Source: UMGS1312 sp964631595
GTDB taxonomy: Bacteria; Bacillota; Clostridia; Oscillospirales; CAG-272
Direction of reading: 5' to 3'
NCBI GenBank assembly: GCA_964631595.1
Contig: CAZVXL010000024.1
Location: 1 to 22,564 of the forward strand
DNA: 22,564 bases
Position 1 is the stretch's first letter. Each line of letters starts with the position of its first letter. This document shows, one piece after another, positions 16,425 through 22,564 of this stretch. A program made the translations under genes and the position numbers. The notes under the pieces were generated by a model that saw nothing but the letters and a program-made list of their open reading frames with translations, was not told where the DNA came from and made no database searches.

Positions 16425-16452
16425 ATTATATCACAAATATAATTTTTTTCAA
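16425..16452 (-). promoter_or_regulatory. Sigma-A-type promoter of the glycan/importer operon
   Basis: Read on the - strand: -35 TTGAAA (16447-16452), a 16-nt spacer and a perfect -10 TATAAT (16425-16430), with TGTGA just before the -10. The predicted start near 16418 leaves a ~75-nt leader to the ATG at 16342. No other convincing promoter was seen among the ten - strand genes. Confidence 0.82.
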
Positions 16453-16458
16453 CCCCTT

Positions 16459-16474
16459 AACCGATTTTTCGGTT
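16459..16474. repeat. Small inverted repeat upstream of the operon promoter
   Basis: AACCGA (16459-16464), TTTT, TCGGTT (16469-16474). It begins 6 bp upstream of the -35 box of the glycan operon, where an activator or repressor could bind. A chance palindrome is possible. Confidence 0.35.
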
Positions 16475-16745
16475 TATAGCGCAATTTTATAATGCCCCGT
16501 TTTAGTATATTTGAGCAATAATATCATACTTTTTACATCATGTTACGGCAATACACAATTATCCCTGTAATATCGTCTTTGAGCACGCGTCGCACCCGCA
16601 AATTTTGCCGTCCGCATTTATATTTTCAGCCCTCTCCGAATACAATATAGCATGAAAAATTCGGACAAAAGGTAGTGATAGCATAAACAGCGTAAAATAT
16701 TCCACCGGCAGAAGAAGAAACGGTGCGGCAAGGAACGGCGATGCC

Positions 16746-19385
16746 GTGCTTCGCCTCAGTCACAACGGAAACTCTGAGAAGGAGACCGCAAGACTCAGGG
16801 AGATGTACGGCTCTAATCTTCTAACAAAGAGAAAAAGCAAAAGCTTTTTCGGACACTTTATCGCAAATCTCAACGATCCGATAATAAAGATACTGCTCGG
16901 TGCGCTTTTTTTGAATGTTCTGTTTTCCCTGCGGCACTCTAATCTGCCGGAAACGATCGGTGTCGGAGCGGCGATAATCATTGCAACTACTGTATCGACA
17001 GTTTCGGAATACAGCTCATGCAGGGCGGCGGAACGACTCTCTGTGGGAGATGAGGCAGTATGCACGGTGAGGCGCGGCGGCAGTACCGCAGAGGTAAGAG
17101 TAGGCGATATTGTAGTCGGAGACGTTGTGCTCCTCGGCTCGGGAATGAGCATTCCCGCGGACGGCATACTGATATCGGGTGAGGTAGTCTGCAATCAGTC
17201 GGCGCTCACGGGAGAGGGAAAGGAAATAAGAAAGCACAGCGCCGCCGTTGCAGATGCCTATGATTACGTATCAAGCGGCATGAAAATGGATGCGGATGAT
17301 GAGCGGCTTGTATTTCGTGGGACGACGGTCGTGGCGGGGAGCGGGGAGTTTATCGTCCTCCGCGTCGGTGATCTGACTCAGTACGGTAGGCTTGCTGCGG
17401 GGCTTCAGGACACCTTGCCCGAGAGTCCGCTGAAGCAAAGGCTCTCCGTTCTTGCGCGTGAGATAAGCTTTATCGGATATATTGCCGCCGCGATGGTCGC
17501 CGTGTCGTATCTTTTCAATGTGTTTTTCATTGACAGCGGAATGAACCCCGACCTTGCTCTGGCGAGAATGAAGAACGTTCCGTATCTGCTTCACGAGCTG
17601 CTCAATTCTCTCACTCTTGCGGTGTCTGTGCTTGTTGTGGCAGTTCCGGAGGGACTTCCGATGATGATAACTGTCGTTTTGTCATCGAACATGAAAAGGA
17701 TGCTCCGACACGGCGTTCTGGTAAAGCGAATGGTAGGTATTGAGACCGCCGGAGCGATGAGTATTCTGTTTACCGACAAGACGGGGACTCTTACCGAGGG
17801 TAAAATGACTCTGTATTCCGTCGTAAGCGCCGATTCCGTGTACACTGGCGCATCGGGGCTTCGGGATAAGAAGGAGCTGTACGGCGCTCTGTACGGCGCA
17901 TCACTGTACATACCGACAGAGGGCGCTCACAATTCCGCAGACGTAGCGGCAAAGAAGTTTTTCGGAATAAGCGGCGCGGGGGACGGCGTTATTGCGCGGA
18001 TCCCTTTTTCCTCGGAGCGGCGATTTGCGGCGGCTGTCAGCGGAGGAGAGCGCGAGATCACATACGTAAGAGGAGCGCCAGAGCTGATCCTTGAGGGAGC
18101 CGAGGCTTATCTGACGGATGACGGAGACGTTCTGTCGATGTCCCGCGCAAAGCTCTCGGGGCTGAGAGAAAAATGGGAAGTCGCGGCGCGCCGAGGAGCG
18201 AGAGTTATCGCCTCGGGATATATTCTCGGAAACAGACTGCGGGAGCTATCCGAAGGGAAATTTCCGAGCCTTGTCTTCTGCGGGCTTTTATGCTTTGAGG
18301 ACAGATTGCGCCGAGATGCCGCAAGGTCGGTAGCCGAGGCACGGACGGCGGGAATAAGAACGGTGATGATGACGGGAGACAACAGAATGACAGCCGCCGC
18401 AGTTGCCGAGGAATGTGGGATATACCGCGAGGGGGACTTGATACTCACGGGAGATGAGGTTTCGGCGCTGAGTGACGATGAGCTTGCAGAGGCGCTTCCC
18501 CGTCTTTCCGTAATAGCACGTGCCCTGCCCTCCGATAAGCAGAGAGTCATAAAGGCGGCGCGCTCCGCGGGGTATATCTCGGGTATGACGGGCGACGGGA
18601 TCAACGATGCTCCCTCTCTGCGCGCGGCGGATATCGGCTTTGCCATGGGAAGCGGCACCGACGTGGCAAAGGAGGCGGGCGATATCGTTATAACCGACAA
18701 CAGCTTTTCTTCCATTATCAGAGCCGCGCTTTACGGACGGACGATCTTCAGAAGCATACGTAAATTCATAGCGTTTCAGCTTACCATGAATCTCTGCGCC
18801 ACTGCCGTGTCCTTCATAGGTCCTTTTGTCGGGATCGAGGCTCCGGTCACGGTGATACAGATGCTTTGGGTGAACATTATAATGGATACGCTCGGCTCCC
18901 TTGCATTTGCCGGTGAGCCTCCGCGCCGTGAATACATGAAAAAGCCCCCCATGCCGGCGGATGCTAAAATACTTACCGGGGAGACGGTGCTCGGCATCGT
19001 TTTCACGGGACTGTACATGGTCGGTCTGTCGATGTATTTTCTTTTATCACCGAGAATACGGGCGCTGTTTGCCGTTCGTGGCGACACGTATTTTCTGACT
19101 GCGTTTTTCGCATTCTTCATTTTTTGCGGTATTGCACTCAGCTTCAATTTCCGAACGCCGAAGCTTTTTATTCTCTCGGGCATATCGGGAAACCGCCCGT
19201 TTGCCCTTATAATGAGCGCTGTTGCCGTGATACAGCTCCTTCTTGTCTATTTCGGCAGAGAGGTGTTCAGATGTACCCCGATCTCACCGAGAGATCTGTG
19301 TATCTCCGCGCTTATTGCCTCATCGGTCATACCTGTGGGAATGATGATAAAATTGACTCAGAAGCACCGCTGTGACGATTTGTGA
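16746..19385 (+). CDS. P-type ATPase, Ca2+-transporting class (PMCA/SERCA-like)
   Basis: An integral-membrane ion pump of about 879 residues. It shows an N-terminal cation-ATPase region (ARLREMYGSNLL), actuator loop ALTGEG (TGE at about 155-157), M4 motif AVPEGLP (299-305), phosphorylation site TDKTGTLTEG (Asp 344), VRGAPELIL (nucleotide domain, Arg in place of the usual Lys), MMTGDNRMTA, MTGDGINDAPSLRAADIGFA, and M6 LWVNIIMDTLGSLAFAGEPP. PEGLP plus the NxxxD of M6 indicate Ca2+ transport; Mn2+ or another divalent ion remains possible. GTG 16746 is the first normal start in this frame, but AAGGA is 12 nt away and better spaced for an out-of-frame ATG at 16741, so the start is uncertain. It is followed closely by a separate promoter for the next gene. 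Confidence 0.9.
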   Translation: MLRLSHNGNSEKETARLREMYGSNLLTKRKSKSFFGHFIANLNDPIIKILLGALFLNVLFSLRHSNLPETIGVGAAIIIATTVSTVSEYSSCRAAERLSVGDEAVCTVRRGGSTAEVRVGDIVVGDVVLLGSGMSIPADGILISGEVVCNQSALTGEGKEIRKHSAAVADAYDYVSSGMKMDADDERLVFRGTTVVAGSGEFIVLRVGDLTQYGRLAAGLQDTLPESPLKQRLSVLAREISFIGYIAAAMVAVSYLFNVFFIDSGMNPDLALARMKNVPYLLHELLNSLTLAVSVLVVAVPEGLPMMITVVLSSNMKRMLRHGVLVKRMVGIETAGAMSILFTDKTGTLTEGKMTLYSVVSADSVYTGASGLRDKKELYGALYGASLYIPTEGAHNSADVAAKKFFGISGAGDGVIARIPFSSERRFAAAVSGGEREITYVRGAPELILEGAEAYLTDDGDVLSMSRAKLSGLREKWEVAARRGARVIASGYILGNRLRELSEGKFPSLVFCGLLCFEDRLRRDAARSVAEARTAGIRTVMMTGDNRMTAAAVAEECGIYREGDLILTGDEVSALSDDELAEALPRLSVIARALPSDKQRVIKAARSAGYISGMTGDGINDAPSLRAADIGFAMGSGTDVAKEAGDIVITDNSFSSIIRAALYGRTIFRSIRKFIAFQLTMNLCATAVSFIGPFVGIEAPVTVIQMLWVNIIMDTLGSLAFAGEPPRREYMKKPPMPADAKILTGETVLGIVFTGLYMVGLSMYFLLSPRIRALFAVRGDTYFLTAFFAFFIFCGIALSFNFRTPKLFILSGISGNRPFALIMSAVAVIQLLLVYFGREVFRCTPISPRDLCISALIASSVIPVGMMIKLTQKHRCDDL

Positions 19386-19393
19386 GCTTGCGA

Positions 19394-19422
19394 TTGACAG
19401 CCTTGTAAAGTTATGCTATTAT
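19394..19422 (+). promoter_or_regulatory. Sigma-A-type promoter of the rRNA methyltransferase gene
   Basis: A perfect -35 TTGACA (19394-19399), a 17-nt spacer and -10 TATTAT (19417-19422). A TATAAT at 19420-19425 is also present at a less favourable spacing. It begins 9 bp after the ATPase stop and 30 bp before the methyltransferase ATG. Confidence 0.8.
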
Positions 19423-19451
19423 AATTGCAAGGAAATGCGGGAGAGCGTAAA

Positions 19452-20726
19452 ATGGATACTGAGATAAAGATCGCAAAAATAACGGATATGGATCTTTCTG
19501 CAAGGGGATTCGGGAAAGACGGCGGGAAGGCTGTCTTTATTCCGAATACCGTGACGGGTGACACGGTTACATACAGAACCGTCAGCTCAAAAAAACGGTA
19601 CGATATAGGCAGTGTATGCGAAATAGTTTCTCCGTCGGAGTACAGGTGCGTGCCCGCCTGCGAGCATTTCGGCTCCTGCGGCGGGTGTGCCTTTATGCAC
19701 ATTTCCCGTTCTCTTGAGCTTGAGATCAAAAGACGCGCCGTTGAGGCATCGTTCCGCCGCGCCGGAATAAAGCTCGGTGTCGACGGGATCATATCGGGTG
19801 AAGCATACCGTTACAGAAACAAAGCGGTATTCCACATTGACTCCGAGAAGCATTACGGCTTTTTCGCCGCCGCATCAAACAAGTGTGTCGGAAACGGCGA
19901 ATGTATGCTTCTTCCCGAAATATTTAACCACATAATAAGGAGAGCGGAGGCTCTCTCCTCCGATATTCCCTCTCTGCCGAAAAGCATCATGCTCAGGGGC
20001 GGTGACGGTGGAATGATGGTGATCGCGCAGACCGAGAACTTCGGAAATTCCGCGAAGCTTTTAGATGCTCTGTCTGCCGAATTTCCCGAGGTCTTGTCCT
20101 TTTACGAGTGCATCGGTTATCCCACGGATCACGATACGATATTCAGGCTCCATTCCGGTGCGGAGTACATACGGTGCGAATTTTCGAATATCCCGCTCCG
20201 CATCTCACCGAAGTCCTTCTTTCAGGTCAACGGCGAGATAGCGGAACGGCTGTGCGATGAGATAGCCGCTTCCCTCTCCCCGCATGACGGAGCGACAATA
20301 CTCGATCTGTACTGCGGAATAGGAACGATCACTCTCGGGATCGCGAGCCGTTTCCCCTACGCACATCTGACGGGCGTTGAGATCAACAGCTCCGCCGTGG
20401 AGGATGCGCGAAAGAACGCCGCGGATGCGGGGATAACGAATGTGGAATTCATCTGCGACGATGCGGGGCACGTCACCTTCGCAGAGACGCCGTATGCGAT
20501 GATAGTCGATCCGCCGAGATTCGGGCTGTCGGAGAGTATGCTCAAAACGATCCTCCGTCTCAGACCCGAGCGGCTGGTATATATGTCATGTAATCCCGAT
20601 ACGCTCGCCTCCAATTCCCGAAAGCTTATTGCCGGAGGATACTCGATCGTCAGATGCGTTGCCGCCGATATGTTCCCGCAGTGCGCGCACGTGGAGACGG
20701 TGTGTGTATTTGAGAAAAATGAGTAA
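19452..20726 (+). CDS. rlmD: 23S rRNA (uracil-5-)-methyltransferase, RlmD/RumA family
   Basis: A SAM-dependent enzyme that makes 5-methyluridine in 23S rRNA. The 424 residues start with a TRAM-like RNA-binding domain (1-60). The [4Fe-4S] cysteines follow: C70, C76 and C79 in CEHFGSCGGC, with C151 as the likely fourth. The methyltransferase domain has FFQVN (256-260), the SAM loop ILDLYCGIGTITLG (283-296), DPPRFG (353-358), catalytic Cys 380 in YMSCNP and the general base Glu 415 in HVETVC. All key residues are present. The ATG at 19452 has GGGAG 8 nt upstream; an in-frame TTG at 19425 is not needed. Firmicutes paralogues (RlmCD) modify two sites, so the exact target uridine is open. It overlaps the next gene by 8 bp. 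Confidence 0.92.
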   Translation: MDTEIKIAKITDMDLSARGFGKDGGKAVFIPNTVTGDTVTYRTVSSKKRYDIGSVCEIVSPSEYRCVPACEHFGSCGGCAFMHISRSLELEIKRRAVEASFRRAGIKLGVDGIISGEAYRYRNKAVFHIDSEKHYGFFAAASNKCVGNGECMLLPEIFNHIIRRAEALSSDIPSLPKSIMLRGGDGGMMVIAQTENFGNSAKLLDALSAEFPEVLSFYECIGYPTDHDTIFRLHSGAEYIRCEFSNIPLRISPKSFFQVNGEIAERLCDEIAASLSPHDGATILDLYCGIGTITLGIASRFPYAHLTGVEINSSAVEDARKNAADAGITNVEFICDDAGHVTFAETPYAMIVDPPRFGLSESMLKTILRLRPERLVYMSCNPDTLASNSRKLIAGGYSIVRCVAADMFPQCAHVETVCVFEKNE

Positions 20727-21255
20727 TTCGACAAAAATAAGCCTGTTCAGGAGGACGGAGCTTGCGGATCTCGTCGGATCGCATTTAAGCGGAGGCGCCG
20801 ACGCGGATGTGACGGATACGGATACGGAGCTTCTTGTGCAGGCATACTCAGATATCTGTATACGTCTGCTGAAAAAATGCAAAATGACGAGGGCGACCGT
20901 ATGTGCCGTCGGGAATTTTTACATGATGAGCAGGACTGCTCCGACAGCCGCGGTGATGCTGATAGACAGGCATCGAAGGATCAAAAGCATCGTGCTGTTT
21001 GCGACAAATTACAAGGCGCGACTCTCGGAATTTTCCGAGGAGCTTTTGTGTATTTGCAAAAACGCGAAGGTGAAGAAATGCATTGTAATATTTAACTACA
21101 GATACAAGGATACACAGTACAGGGAGCTTGTCGATATCAACAGACTGTACAAGGCTCTCGATATCGGAGGAATACGCCTGCTCGATGCGATAAGCTTTGC
21201 CGACGGCAAGATATACTCACCGATATACGCTATCACAAAAACATATGACAGATAA
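20719..21255 (+). CDS. Small RadC/JAB-like protein lacking the metal-binding motif
   Basis: A 178-residue soluble protein of uncertain function. Its C-terminal half follows the pattern of RadC (UPF0758) JAB domains: a strand VMLIDRHRRIKSIVLFA (79-95), a helix ELLCICKNAKVKKCIVIF (108-125), then RELVDINRLYKAL (135-147) and GGIRLLDAISFADGKIYSPI (150-169), corresponding to RadC S-x-E-D-I-x-x-T and LLDHII. The RadC HNHPSG block is replaced by NYRYKD (126-131) and the histidine of LDH by Ala 157, so metal-dependent activity is unlikely. The similarity is my reading of motifs, not a search result. The ATG lies in the last codons of the methyltransferase gene (ATGAGTAA) with only a weak ribosome-binding site, so translation is probably coupled. 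A terminator overlaps its stop. Confidence 0.6.
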   Translation: MSNSTKISLFRRTELADLVGSHLSGGADADVTDTDTELLVQAYSDICIRLLKKCKMTRATVCAVGNFYMMSRTAPTAAVMLIDRHRRIKSIVLFATNYKARLSEFSEELLCICKNAKVKKCIVIFNYRYKDTQYRELVDINRLYKALDIGGIRLLDAISFADGKIYSPIYAITKTYDR

Positions 21256-21284
21256 AGATGTCCGACAACGGTCGGGTATCTTTT
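21254..21284 (+). terminator. Intrinsic terminator after the methyltransferase/RadC-like pair
   Basis: The stem 21254-21266 pairs with 21271-21283 (AAAGATGTCCGAC / GTCGGGTATCTTT, two G-U pairs, AACG loop) and ends in a T4 run at 21281-21284. It overlaps the TAA stop of the RadC-like gene and separates it from spoIVB. Confidence 0.65.
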
Positions 21285-21321
21285 CCGTTAGGCAAAAACT
21301 TCTATACCCTTATAATTTTGC

Positions 21322-21341
21322 ATGACATAATAAAATGTCAT
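21322..21341 (+). promoter_or_regulatory. Inverted repeat containing a forespore-type (sigma-G-like) -10 element
   Basis: ATGACAT (21322-21328), AATAAA, ATGTCAT (21335-21341) is a perfect 7-bp inverted repeat. CATAATA at 21326-21332 inside it fits the sigma-G -10 pattern CATnnTA. The -35 candidate CTATA (21302-21306) is imperfect and slightly too far away (19 nt). spoIVB is a forespore gene in Bacillus, so a sigma-G promoter is expected here. The assignment is tentative. Confidence 0.35.
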
Positions 21342-21358
21342 TTGAACAAATTATATAG

Positions 21359-21399
21359 TGTCGGCAAAAGCCCGCTTCAAGTTATATACTGTGCCGACA
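21359..21399. repeat. 8-bp inverted repeat upstream of spoIVB
   Basis: TGTCGGCA (21359-21366) and TGCCGACA (21392-21399) are exact reverse complements 25 bp apart, between the putative promoter and the spoIVB ribosome-binding site. It could be a two-half-site operator or an mRNA leader stem. No known motif was recognised. Confidence 0.45.
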
Positions 21400-21413
21400 T
21401 TTATATTTTTATG

Positions 21414-21438
21414 AGGAGACTTCAGCCGACGGCTGATG
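21414..21438 (+). promoter_or_regulatory. spoIVB ribosome-binding site with a hairpin in the spacer
   Basis: AGGAG at 21414-21418 is 17 nt from ATG 21436, normally too far. CAGCC-GAC-GGCTG (21423-21435) can fold into a 5-bp hairpin that ends exactly at the ATG and would shorten the effective spacing to 4 nt. Confidence 0.4.
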
Positions 21439-22533
21439 GTTGATGCAATGACAAATAAAGCTATCATGAGGCTGAAAGAGAGCATCGCGGCATTTCTTGC
21501 GGTGACGGCTCTTATGTGCGGCGGAGCTGTAAGGACTGCGGCGGTCGGCATAAACGCCGAAGACTGCGGGAGCGTGCCTGCCGTGGTCTACGGAGAGTGC
21601 GATGTGCCTGCGGGCGCTGATACCGCAGACTCTCACTCAAAGCTCGGGAAGATCCCGAAAAACGGCAAGATATATGCGGGCGGAGTACCGTTCGGTGTCA
21701 AGCTGTTTACCGACGGGCTTATGATCGTCGGCTTCTCAGATGTGGACTGCTCTGTCGGCTCAAATACACCCGCAAGGGATGCGGGAATGAAAATAAACGA
21801 TATCATAATAAAGGCAAACGACAAAAGTGTCACTAAAGCCGAGGACCTAATTAAAGTGGTGGAGGACTCGGGAGGCAAAGCGATTGAGATAACCTATCTT
21901 CGCGACAGCACCGAGCACGAGTGCAGGATAACTCCCTCCGTCTCCGCATCCGACGGCAAATACAAGACGGGAATGTGGCTCAGAGACAGCACTGCCGGAA
22001 TCGGCACCGTGACCTATGTTATCCCGAAAAGCGGAGCCTTCGGCGGGCTCGGGCATGGGATCTGCGACAGCGAGACAGGCTCACTTGTGCCGATGTCACA
22101 CGGCATTACCTCGGGTGTTGCAATCGAGGGGATAAAAAAGGGCGTGCAGGGAGCGCCCGGTGAGCTTCAGGGGGTATTCAGCGGTGAGCGGACGGGCACT
22201 CTCCTGCGAAACACCGACAACGGAGTTTTCGGGATATTCGACGATCCCGAGGCGGCGGGAGAGGAGCTTGTCGGGCTCGGGTGCAAGAATGACATCAAGG
22301 AGGGAGAGGCTTATATACTGTGCACGCTTGATGACAACAAGGTACAAAAATACGGTATAAGTATCTCCGAGATCCACAGGGAGATGAGCGGAAATAAATG
22401 CTTTGTCGTGACTGTGACCGATAAGAAGCTCATAGAGAAGACGGGAGGTATAGTTCAGGGAATGAGCGGCAGTCCGATCATACAGAATGGGAAGCTGGTG
22501 GGTGCGGTGACTCATGTGTGTGTGAATTTATGA
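21436..22533 (+). CDS. spoIVB: SpoIVB sporulation serine protease (PDZ + S55 peptidase), probably frame-broken at the 3' end
   Basis: SpoIVB is secreted from the forespore and triggers pro-sigma-K processing in the mother cell. Seen here: an N-terminal membrane anchor (about residues 17-33), a linker, a PDZ domain (about 85-160, with SNTPARDAGMKINDIIIKAN) and an S55 peptidase domain starting GMWLRDSTAGIGTVTYV. The triad is His 208 (GLGHGI), Asp 329 and Ser 344 (QGMSGSPI). The 15-residue Asp-Ser spacing equals that of B. subtilis SpoIVB (D363, S378). The frame stops after GAVTHVCVNL, only 21 residues past the serine, whereas the family continues about 45. Bases 22532-22564 in the +1 frame read DTYGYVGNLMI, like the expected tail. 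The start is uncertain: ATG 21436, 21448 and 21466 are candidates. Confidence 0.9.
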   Translation: MVDAMTNKAIMRLKESIAAFLAVTALMCGGAVRTAAVGINAEDCGSVPAVVYGECDVPAGADTADSHSKLGKIPKNGKIYAGGVPFGVKLFTDGLMIVGFSDVDCSVGSNTPARDAGMKINDIIIKANDKSVTKAEDLIKVVEDSGGKAIEITYLRDSTEHECRITPSVSASDGKYKTGMWLRDSTAGIGTVTYVIPKSGAFGGLGHGICDSETGSLVPMSHGITSGVAIEGIKKGVQGAPGELQGVFSGERTGTLLRNTDNGVFGIFDDPEAAGEELVGLGCKNDIKEGEAYILCTLDDNKVQKYGISISEIHREMSGNKCFVVTVTDKKLIEKTGGIVQGMSGSPIIQNGKLVGAVTHVCVNL

Positions 22534-22564
22534 TACCTACGGCTATGTAGGTAACCTGATGATA

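Larger units (their letters stand above)
16343..16745. other. 403-bp divergent intergenic region
   Basis: An AT-rich spacer between the - strand glycan operon and the + strand P-type ATPase. It holds the operon promoter (16425-16452) and a small inverted repeat at 16459-16474. On the + strand there is a TATAAT at 16488-16493, but without a convincing -35, so no ATPase promoter is called. No coding sequence, RNA gene or riboswitch was recognised. Confidence 0.6.

Noticed and set aside
16488..16493. TATAAT on the + strand as a promoter for the P-type ATPase
   Set aside because: It is a perfect -10, but nothing resembling TTGACA lies 16-18 nt upstream and no extended -10 is present; the region is AT-rich.
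21258..21443. A 61-codon frame between the RadC-like gene and spoIVB
   Set aside because: It runs through the terminator and inverted repeats, has no ribosome-binding site and no recognisable product.
1..22564. CRISPR arrays, insertion sequences, tRNA/rRNA genes, riboswitches, toxin-antitoxin or phage-defence genes
   Set aside because: No regularly spaced repeats, transposase or integrase genes, cloverleaf-like sequence or known riboswitch cores were seen on reading both strands.

Overview
The window looks like chromosomal DNA of an uncultured, spore-forming, low-to-mid-GC Firmicute of the Clostridia, probably a gut Oscillospiraceae/Ruminococcaceae-type bacterium. The evidence is a SpoIVB sporulation protease at the right edge, strong AGGAGG-type ribosome-binding sites with many GTG starts, and the style of its transporters. 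The taxonomic placement is inference. I saw no tRNA, rRNA, CRISPR array, insertion sequence or phage gene.

Left block, + strand (2-4342): the end of a BMP-family solute-binding lipoprotein, two tandem hairpins, then a double-domain ABC ATPase and two permeases that overlap or nearly overlap. This is a purine nucleoside-type importer (the B. subtilis NupNOPQ arrangement) closed by a textbook intrinsic terminator.

Central block, - strand (4385-16452): ten genes read from one good sigma-A-type promoter at 16425-16452 to a 16-bp hairpin at 4385-4422. In transcription order they are a GT4 glycosyltransferase, a Wzy-like polymerase, a second GT4, a Wzx-like flippase, a GT2, a sulfotransferase-fold protein, a winged-helix + LicC/PntC-like cytidylyltransferase, and a complete ABC importer (lipoprotein, ATPase, fused double permease) of the ferric/2-aminoethylphosphonate-like family. 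The first half makes, flips and polymerises a surface glycan. The second half looks like a module that imports a small phosphorylated or phosphonate compound and activates it with CTP to decorate the glycan. That link is inference, and it is the most interesting feature of the window. No initiating sugar-phosphate transferase, chain-length regulator, choline kinase or LicD-type transferase is present here.

Right block, + strand (16746-22564): a P-type ATPase of the Ca2+-transporting class, then (from its own promoter at 19394-19422) an RlmD/RumA-type rRNA uracil methyltransferase translationally coupled to a small RadC/JAB-like protein that has lost its metal-binding motif. A terminator follows, then a roughly 150-bp regulatory region with several inverted repeats and a forespore-like -10 element, then spoIVB. 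The spoIVB frame stops about 25 residues early, and the expected tail appears to continue in another frame, so there is a frameshift or assembly error at the window end.
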